A stretch of 64,000 nucleotides of DNA from Terriglobia bacterium (GTDB lineage Bacteria; Acidobacteriota; Terriglobia; Bryobacterales; Bryobacteraceae). The position numbers and the translations under genes were made by a program. The DNA is taken from NCBI GenBank assembly GCA_021324615.1, contig JAJPIT010000031.1, positions 1 to 64,000 of the forward strand, in the 5' to 3' direction. Within the stretch, counting starts at the first letter, position 1. Every line of letters begins with the position of its first letter. The notes beneath the pieces were generated by a model. The model was given only the letters and a program-made list of their open reading frames with translations, searched no databases and was not told the origin of the DNA. Shown piece by piece: positions 28,412 through 37,371 of the stretch.

Positions 28412-29341
28412 CTACTGCCCCGCCACGGCCTCGACAAAGCGGCGATCCAGAGGCCAGGCGCCGAGCACGTGATTGTCCCGCTGCTCGAACTTTCCGCCGC
28501 TTAAAACCGAGCTCAAATCGCGCGGGTTGGGCGTCATCTGATCGCGCGCCAGCATCTGATTCAGCAGCTCGGTCGATTTGGTGAGCTGTGCGGCGAGCGA
28601 AGCCGCCTCCGCCGCGGAGTTGCACAGCACTTCCGCGCGTATCCGCAACTGATTCCCGTCCGGGCCGATGCTGAACGTCGCCTTCTGCGCCGCCGCGAGC
28701 GGGCTCAGAAATGCGTGCGTGCCTTCCGGCAGATCCTTGACGTCGGCGAATACAAACGACGGCGCCGAAATCCACACCGGCTCCGGCGGCAGCCGCGGCG
28801 GATTCGACCACTGCTCCGGACCGATCATATTTACCCCGCGTTGTTCGAGGGAGACCGCCAGCGCCAGAACATTCGAGCGAATTGGATAAAACGAGATGTG
28901 CCGGTTTCCATCGCTCGCCGGCATTTCGCAAATTGTGTTGCGGCAGGCGCCGCCCTGCGACTCGGCGTAGGCGTTCAGCTTTTTCCAATCGAAGTGCCCG
29001 CGGACGGCCATGTAGACGCTGCCACGGATAAACGCCGCCGCCACTTCATCCAGATCAGTGCGATAGTCGAAACCGGTCTGGTCCACGAATCGTTTGTAGT
29101 CGGGCTCCTCGGCGGCTTTGGAGCCCGCCAGCAGATCGAGAAGCCCGCTATCCCGCAGCGACGCGACGTTCAAATAAACGTGGATGGCCTGATCCGGCGG
29201 CAGGCATTCGACGAGCGTGGCGGCGGAAAAGCTTCGCTGCTGGATTCGCCATCGCACCACTCCCAGGACCGCGCCGCCGGCGATCAACGCCAGCGCCACC
29301 AGGTGCCAGGGCCTCAGCCGCGCTGTATTTTCCGGGATCAA
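28412..29341 (-). CDS. Membrane-anchored protein of unknown function
   Basis: A 309-residue protein with one N-terminal transmembrane helix (about 11-28, PWHLVALALIAGGAVLGVV) and a large, presumably periplasmic domain. I do not recognise a named family; the domain contains LPPDQAIHVYLNVASLRDSGLLDLLAG and a repeated layout of strands resembling proteins that score stress or load in acidobacterial genomes, but that is only an impression. The start is TTG at 29341, seven bases after the aroF stop codon; TATGAT overlaps that stop and lies six bases before the TTG. Expression could therefore come from a leaderless promoter or from coupling to aroF. Confidence 0.7.
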   Translation of the reverse strand: MIPENTARLRPWHLVALALIAGGAVLGVVRWRIQQRSFSAATLVECLPPDQAIHVYLNVASLRDSGLLDLLAGSKAAEEPDYKRFVDQTGFDYRTDLDEVAAAFIRGSVYMAVRGHFDWKKLNAYAESQGGACRNTICEMPASDGNRHISFYPIRSNVLALAVSLEQRGVNMIGPEQWSNPPRLPPEPVWISAPSFVFADVKDLPEGTHAFLSPLAAAQKATFSIGPDGNQLRIRAEVLCNSAAEAASLAAQLTKSTELLNQMLARDQMTPNPRDLSSVLSGGKFEQRDNHVLGAWPLDRRFVEAVAGQ

Positions 29342-29347
29342 CTGGCT

Positions 29348-29353
29348 ATCATA
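29348..29353 (-). promoter_or_regulatory. -10 box for the gene starting at 29341 (leaderless)
   Basis: TATGAT on the minus strand, overlapping the aroF stop codon and six bases before the TTG start. The same -10-to-start distance is seen at 40699 and 42955. Confidence 0.4.
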
Positions 29354-30410
29354 ACCGACCCGCGGTCACCTCGACGGCGCGCCCTGCCGCCGCGGCCCGC
29401 CGCGCCTTCCACAGCCCGATATACGGCTGAAGATCGCGCATCATGGCCGCGAACTGCCGGGGATCGAGCGACTGCGCTCCATCGCTCATCGCCTTTTCCG
29501 GCGCCGGATGGACTTCCACCAGCAATCCGTCCGCGCCGATCGCGACGCCGGCGCGCGCCACTGCGGGAACCAGGCTGCGCTTTCCGGTGGCGTGGCTCGG
29601 ATCGAGAATCAGCGGCAGATGCGTCAGCTCCTCGAGCGCGGCGATCGCGGCGATATCGCACGTATTCCTGGTCGCCGTCTCGAAGGTGCGGATTCCGCGC
29701 TCGCACAGCATCACCTGCGGATTGCCGTGCGCCACGATGTACTCAGCGCTCATCAGCAATTCCTTGAGGGTGGAGCTCATGCCGCGCTTGAGCAGCACCG
29801 GCCGGCGGCATTTTCCGAGAGCCTTCAAAAGCGCGAAATTTTGCATGTTTCGCGCGCCAATTTGCAAAATATCCGCGTATTCGGCGACCATTTCCACATC
29901 GCCATCGCTCATCACCTCGGTGATGATGCCCAACCCGGTCGCCTTCCGAGCTTTGTCGAGCAGCTTTAATCCTTCGAGCGCCAATCCCTGAAAGTCGTAG
30001 GGCGAGGTTCGCGGCTTGAACGCGCCGCCGCGCAGGAATCTGGCGCCCTCGCGCGCGACAGCTTCCGCCGCCTCCAGAATTTGCCGCTCGCCTTCGACCG
30101 AGCAAGGTCCCGCCATCACGATGAATTCATCTCCGCCGAAGGTCACCCCGCGCACGCGAATTTCCGTCTTTGCCGGCCGGAATTCGCGGCTGACGAACTT
30201 GTAAGGCGCGGAAATCCGAACCGCTTTCTCCACGCCCGGCATCGCCTCCAGCGACTCCAGGCACTGCGTCACATCGCCGATTCCCACCGCTCCGATCACC
30301 ACCCTTTCTTCGCCCTCGATCGAATGAACTTTATAGCCGAACTCTTCAATTCTTCTCCGCACCGCGTCGACCTCCTCCTTTGTCGCATGCAATCTCATCG
30401 AAACGATCAT
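29349..30410 (-). CDS. aroF: DAHP synthase (3-deoxy-7-phosphoheptulonate synthase), KdsA-like type
   Basis: This enzyme condenses phosphoenolpyruvate and erythrose-4-phosphate, the first step of the shikimate pathway to Phe, Tyr and Trp. The 353-residue protein is the type I-beta form: a ferredoxin-like regulatory domain (1-75) followed by the KdsA-related barrel with [48 protein letters not shown] and DPSHATGKR. The N-terminal domain allows allosteric control. The gene is preceded by its own promoter, a leader peptide rich in aromatic residues and an intrinsic terminator ending 11 bases before the ATG, so it is almost certainly controlled by transcription attenuation. The GGGGG at 30417-30421 is the likely ribosome binding site. 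Confidence 0.97.
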   Translation of the reverse strand: MIVSMRLHATKEEVDAVRRRIEEFGYKVHSIEGEERVVIGAVGIGDVTQCLESLEAMPGVEKAVRISAPYKFVSREFRPAKTEIRVRGVTFGGDEFIVMAGPCSVEGERQILEAAEAVAREGARFLRGGAFKPRTSPYDFQGLALEGLKLLDKARKATGLGIITEVMSDGDVEMVAEYADILQIGARNMQNFALLKALGKCRRPVLLKRGMSSTLKELLMSAEYIVAHGNPQVMLCERGIRTFETATRNTCDIAAIAALEELTHLPLILDPSHATGKRSLVPAVARAGVAIGADGLLVEVHPAPEKAMSDGAQSLDPRQFAAMMRDLQPYIGLWKARRAAAAGRAVEVTAGRL

Positions 30411-30421
30411 GGAAGACCCCC

Positions 30422-30454
30422 AAAAAACAAAAAACCCACTCTTTCGAGTGGGTT
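30422..30454 (-). terminator. Attenuator terminator of aroF
   Basis: Minus strand: AACCCACTC (30454-30446), GAAA tetraloop, GAGTGGGTT (30441-30433), then T-rich sequence TTTTTTGTTTTTT. It is a perfect 9-bp intrinsic terminator that ends 11 bases before the aroF start codon, so it cannot be the end of the upstream MFS gene alone: a transcript from the promoter at 30548-30576 must pass it to reach aroF. Confidence 0.92.
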
Positions 30455-30488
30455 GGATTTTATTTAAAAAACGTTCAAGCCCACTCGC
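30445..30488 (-). promoter_or_regulatory. Antiterminator pairing of the aroF leader
   Basis: Segment 2 (CGAGTGGGCTT, 30487-30477) can pair with the terminator's 5' arm (AACCCACTCG, 30454-30445) through ten base pairs with one bulged C, which excludes the terminator. Segment 1 inside the leader peptide (GCCGCTCGC, 30532-30524) can in turn pair with segment 2 (GCGAGTGGGC, 30488-30479) over eight pairs around a small internal loop. This gives the full 1:2, 2:3, 3:4 set of a trp-type attenuator. Segment 2 starts six bases after the leader stop codon, so a ribosome at the stop would cover it. Confidence 0.8.
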
Positions 30489-30493
30489 GCGAT

Positions 30494-30538
30494 TCAGGTG
30501 CTAAAGTAATACGACCAGAATCGGCGAGCGGCAAACAT
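30494..30538 (-). CDS. Aromatic amino acid leader peptide ([14 protein letters not shown])
   Basis: A 14-codon open frame with Phe2, Phe7, Trp8, Tyr10, Tyr11 and Phe12: six aromatic residues of 14, including all three kinds. It lies between the promoter and the antiterminator/terminator of aroF. By analogy with the trp and pheA leaders, ribosome stalling at codons 7-12 when charged aromatic tRNAs are short would leave segment 2 free to form the antiterminator, and transcription would continue into aroF. With ample supply, the ribosome reaches the TGA, masks segment 2 and the terminator forms. No Shine-Dalgarno is visible; the predicted transcript starts only a few bases before the ATG, so translation may be leaderless. 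Confidence 0.82.
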   Translation of the reverse strand: MFAARRFWSYYFST

Positions 30539-30547
30539 GAAACGTTC

Positions 30548-30576
30548 AATATATCATAAAGCCCGCCCTTCTGCAA
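30548..30576 (-). promoter_or_regulatory. aroF promoter
   Basis: Minus strand: TTGCAG (30576-30571), 17-base spacer, TATATT (30553-30548). Transcription should begin near 30541, just upstream of the leader peptide ATG. The promoter lies between the MFS gene stop (30596) and the leader. Confidence 0.65.
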
Positions 30577-30595
30577 AATATGGCGGGGCGCGGAT

Positions 30596-31828
30596 TCAAT
30601 CCACCGGATCGCGGCTCAGTGCGGCCGAGCGAGCGACGGCGGCGTGATCGCCCGGGCGGTAGCGCGCGGCAATGAGAAAACCGGCGAGCACGATGGCGGA
30701 GGCCGTCAGTCCCCAGCCGGTCAGCAGCCCGCGCTGGATCAGAAAGCCGGCGAGCGGCGGTCCGGCGATCTGGCCGATGGACGTCAGCGATTGCGTCAAT
30801 CCCAGCACGACGCCTTGCTCCTGGCGAGGCGCGGCCTGGGTGATCATGCTGGTGAGCGTCGGCCGAACCAGGCTGCCGAGCGCGGAGGCGACCGTCGCGG
30901 CGGCCAGCATCGGGATCGAATCGCAAAAAGCCAGCAGCGCGTAGCTGGTCACGTAGGCTGCGAAGCCGACGCGATGGAGTGTCGCTTCGCCGAACCGCTT
31001 CACCAATTTTCCGAGCGCGGGCCCTTGCAGAAAAATTCCCAGAAAGCCGGCGAACGCCCAGGTGAAGCCGACCTGCTCGGGTCCGAACGCGATGCCGTGC
31101 CAGTACAGCCGCCGCTCGGCGTATAAGGGAAAGCCGGCGGTAAACATGGCGAAGGCCAGGGCGAAGCTCAGAAATTCGTACAGCAGCGGCGCGATTCGCG
31201 GATCGCGGAAGTATCGCGCGTACTCGCCCCATTGCAGCAGCGACAACCGCCGCCCGCCCGGCCCATCGGAAGAAGCGCGGCCGCTGTTCACCGCCGGCAA
31301 TAGAAACGCCGTGGAAAGAATGCTGGTGAAGGACAGCGCCGCCGCGGCGAAGATGGGGTAGTGATAATCGAACTTCGCCAGGTACCCGGAAATTGCGGGC
31401 CCGATCAGGAATCCCATGCCGAAGGCGATGCCGATAATCCCGAAGGATTTCGCCCGGTCCTCGGGACGCGTCACATCGGAGATGTAGGCTTGCGCGAGCG
31501 AAAGATTGCCGGCGGTCGAGCCGTCGATTATGCGCGCCAGAAACACCACCCAGAGCGAGGGCGCGAAGGCCATTACTAAAAATCCGATCAGCGTGCCGCA
31601 CTGGCTCAGCAGCAGCAGCGGCTTTCTGCCGGTATGATCGGACGCGCGGCCGAGCAGCGGGCCGGAGAGGAGCTGGCAGGCCGCGTACACGCCGATCAGC
31701 CAGCCGACCTCGGTCGCCGTCGCGCCCAGCGATTCGGCGTAAAAGGGCAGCAGCGGGATCATGATCGTCAGCCCGAGCACGTCTACGGCGACGATCAGAA
31801 AAATCGCGAGCAGCGGAGAAGAGAGCAA
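30596..31828 (-). CDS. MFS drug exporter, TetA-like
   Basis: A 410-residue, twelve-helix major facilitator of the drug:proton antiporter (TetA/DHA1) type. Motif A is visible in the first cytoplasmic loop as GRASDHTGRKPLLLL, and helix 5 carries the antiporter motif region IGIAFGMGFLIGPAISG. The start appears to be TTG at 31828, three bases after the stop of the carbonic-anhydrase-like gene, without a visible ribosome binding site, so translation is probably coupled to the upstream gene. It ends 20 bp before the aroF promoter. The substrate cannot be deduced; the neighbouring alcohol dehydrogenase might make a related small molecule, but this is speculation. Confidence 0.88.
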   Translation of the reverse strand: MLSSPLLAIFLIVAVDVLGLTIMIPLLPFYAESLGATATEVGWLIGVYAACQLLSGPLLGRASDHTGRKPLLLLSQCGTLIGFLVMAFAPSLWVVFLARIIDGSTAGNLSLAQAYISDVTRPEDRAKSFGIIGIAFGMGFLIGPAISGYLAKFDYHYPIFAAAALSFTSILSTAFLLPAVNSGRASSDGPGGRRLSLLQWGEYARYFRDPRIAPLLYEFLSFALAFAMFTAGFPLYAERRLYWHGIAFGPEQVGFTWAFAGFLGIFLQGPALGKLVKRFGEATLHRVGFAAYVTSYALLAFCDSIPMLAAATVASALGSLVRPTLTSMITQAAPRQEQGVVLGLTQSLTSIGQIAGPPLAGFLIQRGLLTGWGLTASAIVLAGFLIAARYRPGDHAAVARSAALSRDPVD

Positions 31829-31831
31829 TTT

Positions 31832-32296
31832 TTATGATGACACGGACGGCGCCAGCCCGACCTCCCAGACGCCGTCGAAATCGACGTAGTAGGCCTCAAT
31901 TTCGATTCCGGGAAAGGTCTTGGCGAGAAACGCCGCCGCGCGCCGCAATTCCTGCTGGTGATGTTCGGCTTCGCGGGCGCGATCGTTGCCGAAGGCTTCC
32001 AGGCCGCCGTAGGCTCCGCAATCGGAGTGGAGTTTCAGGATCACGCGCCGGGTCTGATGCAGCCGGATCGATTTGCGGATCTGCTCCAGGACGAATTCGC
32101 GCTCGGCTTCGTTTTCGGGCGAAGCCAGGGATTTCGCCCCGCCGGCGATTTTGATCGGGTCGGGGAACTGGACTCCTTTCTGCCGGAGGAACTGCGTGAA
32201 TCCGTCGTTGAAGCGATGATCGAAACACCACACCACAGCGGCGTCGCAGGTGTATCGCTCGCGCGATGCATGGAAGGGAAAGACTATTTTCATCAT
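31832..32296 (-). CDS. Beta-carbonic-anhydrase-like protein
   Basis: A small (154-residue) protein that resembles the beta-carbonic anhydrase fold: an N-terminal [13 protein letters not shown] segment with Cys and Asp, and later [14 protein letters not shown], which gives the HxxC zinc motif. These would supply a Cys-His-Cys zinc site with a nearby Asp. It is shorter than classical enzymes (usually 190-220 residues) and lacks part of the dimer interface, so hydration of carbon dioxide is not assured. The ATG overlaps the alcohol dehydrogenase stop codon (ATGATGA), and its own stop is three bases before the exporter start, so the three are translated as a coupled set. Confidence 0.62.
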   Translation of the reverse strand: MMKIVFPFHASRERYTCDAAVVWCFDHRFNDGFTQFLRQKGVQFPDPIKIAGGAKSLASPENEAEREFVLEQIRKSIRLHQTRRVILKLHSDCGAYGGLEAFGNDRAREAEHHQQELRRAAAFLAKTFPGIEIEAYYVDFDGVWEVGLAPSVSS

Positions 32297-33297
32297 GAAT
32301 TGGAGACCGTGAGGACGGCCGCGCCGCGGATGGCGTCGTGCTTGAGCGCGTTCAGCGCGGCGTTGGCCTGTTCGAGCGGGAACGTCTGGGTCTGGGTGCG
32401 CACCGGGATCTTGGCGGCCAGCTCCAGGAAATCCTCGCCGTCCTGGCGGGTATTGTTGGCCACGCTGCGGATCACGCGCTCCCAGTAGAGCAGATCGTAG
32501 GGCATTTGCGGGATCGGGCTCATGTGGATTCCGCCCGCCACCACCACGCCGCCGCGGTCGAGGTTGCGCAGCGCGGCGGGAACCAGCTCGCCGGCGGGCG
32601 CGAATAAAATCGCGGCGTCCAGTTTTTCGGGCGATTCGTCCTCGCCGCCGCCCGCCCAGACCGCGCCTAATTCCATGGCCAATTGCTGATGCCGGATGTC
32701 GCGCGTGAAGGCGAGCACGCGGACGCCCCAGTAGCGCGCCACCTGAATCGCGACATGAGCGGCCGCGCCGAAGCCGTACAGCCCCAGCGTTCCGCCGCGC
32801 GCGATGCCGGAGACGCGCAGGCATCGAAATCCGATGATTCCGGCGCACAGCAGCGGCGCCGCGTGCAGATCGGGGAAGCCGTCCGGAATGCGGTAAACAA
32901 ACGCCTCCGGCGCGACGGTGTATTCGGCGTAGCCTCCGTCCACCGTGTGTCCGGTGAAGGCCGCCGCCGGGCAGAGATTCTCTTTTCCCGCGCGGCAGAA
33001 CTTGCAGGTTCCGTCGGCCGAATGAAGCCAGGGCACGCCGACGCGCGCGCCGGGCTCGAAGCGCCGGGCCTGGCCGCCGCAGCGCTCCACCACGCCCACC
33101 ACTTGATGCCCGGGAATCAGCGGCGATTTGAGCGCCGGCAATTCGCCTTCGATCACGTGCAGATCCGTTCGGCAAACGCCGCAGGCGTGAACCTTGATCA
33201 GCACCTCATGGGGGCCTGGTTCCGGCGTGGGGACGTCGATCGGGCGCAGCGGATTTGTTTCGACCGGCGCCCGCGAAGAAAGGACGCACGCCTTCAT
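32293..33297 (-). CDS. Zinc-dependent alcohol dehydrogenase
   Basis: A 334-residue medium-chain alcohol dehydrogenase of the AdhP-like group. The catalytic zinc ligands are recognisable in [14 protein letters not shown] and in [13 protein letters not shown], and the structural zinc loop in [14 protein letters not shown]. The nucleotide-binding domain has [23 protein letters not shown] 33297 has GAGGAG upstream. It follows the LptF-LptG gene by 34 bp and overlaps the next gene by four bases, so it lies inside a long minus-strand transcription unit. The natural substrate is unknown. Confidence 0.92.
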   Translation of the reverse strand: MKACVLSSRAPVETNPLRPIDVPTPEPGPHEVLIKVHACGVCRTDLHVIEGELPALKSPLIPGHQVVGVVERCGGQARRFEPGARVGVPWLHSADGTCKFCRAGKENLCPAAAFTGHTVDGGYAEYTVAPEAFVYRIPDGFPDLHAAPLLCAGIIGFRCLRVSGIARGGTLGLYGFGAAAHVAIQVARYWGVRVLAFTRDIRHQQLAMELGAVWAGGGEDESPEKLDAAILFAPAGELVPAALRNLDRGGVVVAGGIHMSPIPQMPYDLLYWERVIRSVANNTRQDGEDFLELAAKIPVRTQTQTFPLEQANAALNALKHDAIRGAAVLTVSNS

Positions 33298-33331
33298 TGC
33301 CGCTCCTCGTTTCTTGGTTGCGCGGGCCGCA

Positions 33332-35695
33332 TCAGGTTCGCATCCGCGCTAAAAAATACAATCCGGCGAGCGAGAAGATCACGTCCGGCGACCAGGCCGC
33401 CACGGCCGGCGGCAATTCGTTCAAATTTCCGATCTGCGAAAACAACTGGCCGACGGACCAGTAGGCGATGGCCACGCCGAGGCTCAATCCCACGCCGGCC
33501 ATGGCGCCGCGGTTGCCGGCCAGAAAGGCGAACGGCACGGCCACGATGGCCATGATCAGAGCGAACAGCGGCTGCGAGAACTTTTCGTTCCACTCCACCT
33601 GCAAGGGAATGGTGTTGAATCCGCTCTGCTTCAACTGCGCGATGTAGGTTTTCAGCTCCTGGAAATTCATCTGGCGGGCCTGTTTTTCCTCCTGCAAAAA
33701 CCAGTGCGGATCTTCCTCCAGCTCATGAAAAACGCGCGTGCCGCCGGCGAAGCTGTCGTATCGTTTCGGCGGGCAGGCGACGCAGGAGGCGTCCATGTCG
33801 CGGCTCCATCCGTTTTGAAAAACCCAGGCGGAAAGCGACGGCTCCCACCGCGCGCGCTCCGCCCAGATGTGCCGCTTCAGGCGGAAATATTGCGGATCGA
33901 TCTCATACACGTTGACGTCGAGCATGACGTCGGTGGCGGCATCGAAATACTTGTAATAGAAGACGCGGTCGTGCTTGCCGTAGATCCATTTGTGATCGGG
34001 CCGCAGGTAGGTCTGCGGGGGCTTGCCGCGAATTTCCGCGCGCAGGGCGTCTTGCCGGCGGTCTGCCTCGGGAACCCAGTAATGATCGAAGGCGAACAGC
34101 CCTCCGCTCAAGAAAAATCCGGCGATCAGGACCGGAACCGCCAGGCGGTAGACGCTGATGCCGCAGGCCTTGAACGCGGTGATTTCGTTGTGCTTGGACA
34201 AGACGCCGAAGGCCACCAGCACCGATCCCAGAACGGCCACAGGCGTGAAGTTGTAGATCAGCAGCGGGGTCAGGAAAAAATGATAGCTGAGCACGTGCGA
34301 CATCGGCGGGTGGTTCTTGACGATGTCGCTCAGCAGCTCGAAGAAGGTGAACACGTGAAAGATGAGGACGAAGCTGGCGATCCACAGCAGCAAATAGAAC
34401 AGAAACGTCGTGAGCACGTAGGCGTCCACCACCTGCGGAAGCATGGGGATGCGCCACAGCCAGGCGCGCGGCTCGATGCGGTCCAGCACGCGCTGGCGGG
34501 TGCGGTTCGGCGTCTTGGCCATTCCGCGGAACAGCGCCAGAATGCGTCCCACGAAATCGCGGTCGCCGGGGGTTTCCAGGCGAAGGATCATCGCCGCGGC
34601 GAAAATCGCGAACACCGCGTCGGGAATCCACAGCGCGATCTCCGGCCGCAGCCGTCCGGACCGCGCCAGGCCGATGCAGCCGATCAGGCCGATGTAGTAG
34701 ACAAAGGCGATCACCACCGTCAGCACCACGGCCGAGGATTTGCCCGCGCGCCGGGAGGCGATCCCCAGCGGAACGCCGGCCATCGCCAGCAAAATGCAGG
34801 CCAGCGGCAGCGCCAGCCGCTGATGGAATTCGATGCGATCCGACAGACGCTGGTCGGCGTCGATGGTCCTGTTGTGATAGGCCTCGCGATACAGAGGAAT
34901 CGTATCGATCTCGGTCGAGGGATGTGAATTGCTCACGCCCTGCGCGCGCTGCGCCTCCAGCCCCTGTTCGCCGGTGGGCGCGCCGGAGACGTGATAGTTG
35001 TTTTCCTTATCCGTTTCGTAACTGGTGCCGTTGCGCAGCGCCAGCGTAATCCGGTTCTCCCGCAGATCGGGGACGGCGACGGCGTCGGAGGCGAGCGTGA
35101 CGCGCGGGGTGTCGCCGCGGTCGGCCGTGCCCGGCTTGCGCTGATCGGGCGGCGTGATATCGGCCATAAAGACGCGCTTCAATCGCGAGGCCTGCCCGGC
35201 GGTGATGTCGCTCACATAAAGAATCGTGTTGGGAAACTGCTCCTCGAACACGCGCGGCTCGATATCGGCCGTCAGCTCGTGCTGGATCACCTGGTTTTCG
35301 ACTTTATAAAATTCGCGGATGGACCACGGCGTAAGCCAAAGGGACGCGGCGGCGCAGGCGATCAGGCCCAGGAAACCGAAGAGAAAGATCGGCGGCGCGA
35401 CGCTTCGCCCGGGCACGCCGGCGGCGCGCATGGCGGTGATCTCGCCGTCGGCCGACATGCGGCTCAGCGTGATCAGCGTGCCCACCAGCACGCCCAGCGG
35501 AATGGTCAGCGGCATGGACTGCGGCAGCACCAGCGCGAACAGATACGCCACCGAGGAAAGCGATCCCGTGGATCGCACCATCAGCTCGAACAGCGGGCGC
35601 GTGCGCTGCAAAAACAGCACGAATGTGAATAAAACGGCGCCGAGCGTGGAGGCGACCAGAATGTCGCGGAAGATGGTCCGGCTGAGCAGTCGCAT
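33332..35695 (-). CDS. LptF-LptG fusion, LPS export ABC transporter permease
   Basis: LptF and LptG are normally separate six-helix permeases that, with LptB, extract lipopolysaccharide from the inner membrane. Here one 787-residue protein holds two YjgP/YjgQ permease halves. The first (about 1-365) has TM helices near 12-32, 48-78 and 95-115, a periplasmic loop, and three more helices from 295. The second (about 405-787) repeats this pattern: helices near 425-445, 475-500 and 515-535, a large periplasmic beta domain, then three helices at the end. A short linker ([17 protein letters not shown]) joins them. AAAGGGGAG-like sequence precedes the ATG. It is 43 bp after the zinc-ribbon gene; no other lpt genes are in the window. 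Confidence 0.9.
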   Translation of the reverse strand: MRLLSRTIFRDILVASTLGAVLFTFVLFLQRTRPLFELMVRSTGSLSSVAYLFALVLPQSMPLTIPLGVLVGTLITLSRMSADGEITAMRAAGVPGRSVAPPIFLFGFLGLIACAAASLWLTPWSIREFYKVENQVIQHELTADIEPRVFEEQFPNTILYVSDITAGQASRLKRVFMADITPPDQRKPGTADRGDTPRVTLASDAVAVPDLRENRITLALRNGTSYETDKENNYHVSGAPTGEQGLEAQRAQGVSNSHPSTEIDTIPLYREAYHNRTIDADQRLSDRIEFHQRLALPLACILLAMAGVPLGIASRRAGKSSAVVLTVVIAFVYYIGLIGCIGLARSGRLRPEIALWIPDAVFAIFAAAMILRLETPGDRDFVGRILALFRGMAKTPNRTRQRVLDRIEPRAWLWRIPMLPQVVDAYVLTTFLFYLLLWIASFVLIFHVFTFFELLSDIVKNHPPMSHVLSYHFFLTPLLIYNFTPVAVLGSVLVAFGVLSKHNEITAFKACGISVYRLAVPVLIAGFFLSGGLFAFDHYWVPEADRRQDALRAEIRGKPPQTYLRPDHKWIYGKHDRVFYYKYFDAATDVMLDVNVYEIDPQYFRLKRHIWAERARWEPSLSAWVFQNGWSRDMDASCVACPPKRYDSFAGGTRVFHELEEDPHWFLQEEKQARQMNFQELKTYIAQLKQSGFNTIPLQVEWNEKFSQPLFALIMAIVAVPFAFLAGNRGAMAGVGLSLGVAIAYWSVGQLFSQIGNLNELPPAVAAWSPDVIFSLAGLYFLARMRT

Positions 35696-35738
35696 GACTC
35701 CCCTTCCATGCTACTGGGCTGGCGCGCCGCCCGTGGCG

Positions 35739-36476
35739 CTAACCGACCGAGGCGACGTCCTCGACATTCACCGGCTTGTTGTAGAACAGGAACCGGCCGC
35801 AGCTCTCGCAGGCCAGCAACTGATCGCCGCGTTTTAAATCCTGCATGAATTGCGGCCGGATCACGATCTGGCACGCCGAGCAGCGCCCTTCGACGGCCTC
35901 CGCGATCACCGTCCCGTGCCACTTTTTGCGCACGCGTTCATAGGTGTGCTGCACCGCCGCGGGGAGTTTCGCGTATATTTCCGCGCGTTCGGCGCGGAGC
36001 GTATCAAGCTGAGCTTTATCGGCGGCGGTGCGCTCGCGCGCAGCGTTCTTTTCGCGCTCGACCGCCTGTTTTTCCTCCCGGAGCGCCGCTTCCGCCTTCT
36101 TGACGTTCTGGTCCAGCGGCTCGGATTCGCTCATCAGCTCCAGAATCCGGTCCTCGGCCTTGCGAATTTCCTTCTGCGCGTACTCGATCTCGTTTTGGAA
36201 AGCCCGGTACTGCTCGTTGGTTTTCGCGCCGAGCATCTGATCCCGCAATTTGGAGATCTTCTGCTCCTGCATCTGGATGTCGGCTTCGTGCTTCTTGCGG
36301 TCCTTTTGATTGGCGGCCAGCGCCGCGCGGTCGGCCTCCAGCTTGCGGATGTGCGAATCCAGCGTCTTTTCGATCGCGGCGATGTGTTTGGGGAGCGCGG
36401 CCACTTCCTTTTCAAGAGCCGCAATTTTTTGGTCGAGCGACTGGAGCTGAATCACCAGATGAGTATCTGGGTGCAT
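35739..36476 (-). CDS. Coiled-coil protein with C-terminal C4 zinc ribbon (DUF164 type)
   Basis: A 245-residue protein made of a long antiparallel coiled coil (about 5-180, rich in Glu, Lys and Ala) followed by a zinc ribbon with CSACQ and CESCG (CxxC-CxxC). This is the C4-type zinc ribbon/DUF164 family represented by chlamydial CT398, described as a binder of sigma-54 and secretion components; a nucleic-acid or adaptor role is plausible. ATG 36476 was chosen; a TTG two codons upstream is possible. It is divergent from hemQ across 79 bp and begins the run that continues with the LptF-LptG gene. Confidence 0.85.
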   Translation of the reverse strand: MHPDTHLVIQLQSLDQKIAALEKEVAALPKHIAAIEKTLDSHIRKLEADRAALAANQKDRKKHEADIQMQEQKISKLRDQMLGAKTNEQYRAFQNEIEYAQKEIRKAEDRILELMSESEPLDQNVKKAEAALREEKQAVEREKNAARERTAADKAQLDTLRAERAEIYAKLPAAVQHTYERVRKKWHGTVIAEAVEGRCSACQIVIRPQFMQDLKRGDQLLACESCGRFLFYNKPVNVEDVASVG

Positions 36477-36555
36477 GAGCAATTTCAGTTTAACACGCCC
36501 GCCCGGTCCGGCTTGATTTTCCGCCGTCCCGCCGCGACCCTGTACATTGAGGAAT

Positions 36556-37365
36556 ATGGAAACGAATCTTCCTCCGGCGCCGCTTACGCTGGAAGGCGCC
36601 AGCGTGCTGCATCAGATGTTCCGCCTGAAATGGCCCGCCTGGCGGGCGCTGCCGGCAGCCGGCCGCGCCAAAGTGACCGGGGAAGCCGCCGCCGCCGCCG
36701 CGCGCATGGAAGGCGAGGGGACCGCCGTGTTTTCCCTGCTCGGCCACAAGGGCGATCTGATGCTGGTGCATTTCCGCGCCGATTTTGACGCGCTCGGCGC
36801 CGCCGAACGCTGCCTCTTGCGCCTGGAGCTTTCCGATTTTCTGGAACCAACCACCTCCTATGTCTCCGTGGTGGAGCTGGGACTTTACGATTCGACGGTG
36901 AAGCTCTACCGTTCGCTGTCCGAGCGCGGCATCGCGCCGCACTCCAATGAGTGGAACGCCGAGGTCGAGGAAACTCTGGCGCGGCAGCGCAACGCGATGC
37001 GGCCGCGCCTTTACCCGGAGATGCCCGCGCACAACTACATCTGTTTTTATCCGATGGACCGCCGGCGCGGAGAGCAGAAAAACTGGTATCAGCTCCCTAT
37101 GGCGGAACGCCAGCGCCAGATGCAGGAACACGGCGAAATCGGCCGGCGCTACGCCGGGGCGGTGAAGCAGATCATCACCGGATCCATCGGCTTCGACGAT
37201 TGGGAGTGGGGCGTGGATCTTTTCGCCGACGATCCGCTGGTGTTCAAGCGCCTCATCTACGAGATGCGCTTCGATGAAGTGAGCGCCGTTTACGCGCTGT
37301 TCGGGCCGTTTTATATCGGCCGCCGGATCAAACCCGCCGAACTTGAAAGCATCCTCGCCATCTGA
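36556..37365 (+). CDS. hemQ: Coproheme decarboxylase / chlorite-dismutase family protein (HemQ)
   Basis: HemQ (ChdC) performs the last step of coproporphyrin-dependent heme synthesis, decarboxylating coproheme III to heme b. The 269-residue protein shows the family core: YICFYPMDRRRGEQKNWY with the catalytic Tyr region, RQRQMQEHGEIGRRYAG containing the proximal His region, and the closing IGFDDWEWGVDLF and YEMRFDEVSAVYALFGPF. The ATG has GAGGAAT directly upstream and a TACATT seven bases before it. True chlorite dismutases differ in the distal pocket, and the EWGVDLF/MRFDE phrases favour HemQ. It stands alone and ends 6 bp from the convergent gene. Confidence 0.9.
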   Translation: METNLPPAPLTLEGASVLHQMFRLKWPAWRALPAAGRAKVTGEAAAAAARMEGEGTAVFSLLGHKGDLMLVHFRADFDALGAAERCLLRLELSDFLEPTTSYVSVVELGLYDSTVKLYRSLSERGIAPHSNEWNAEVEETLARQRNAMRPRLYPEMPAHNYICFYPMDRRRGEQKNWYQLPMAERQRQMQEHGEIGRRYAGAVKQIITGSIGFDDWEWGVDLFADDPLVFKRLIYEMRFDEVSAVYALFGPFYIGRRIKPAELESILAI

Positions 37366-37371
37366 CGCCGC

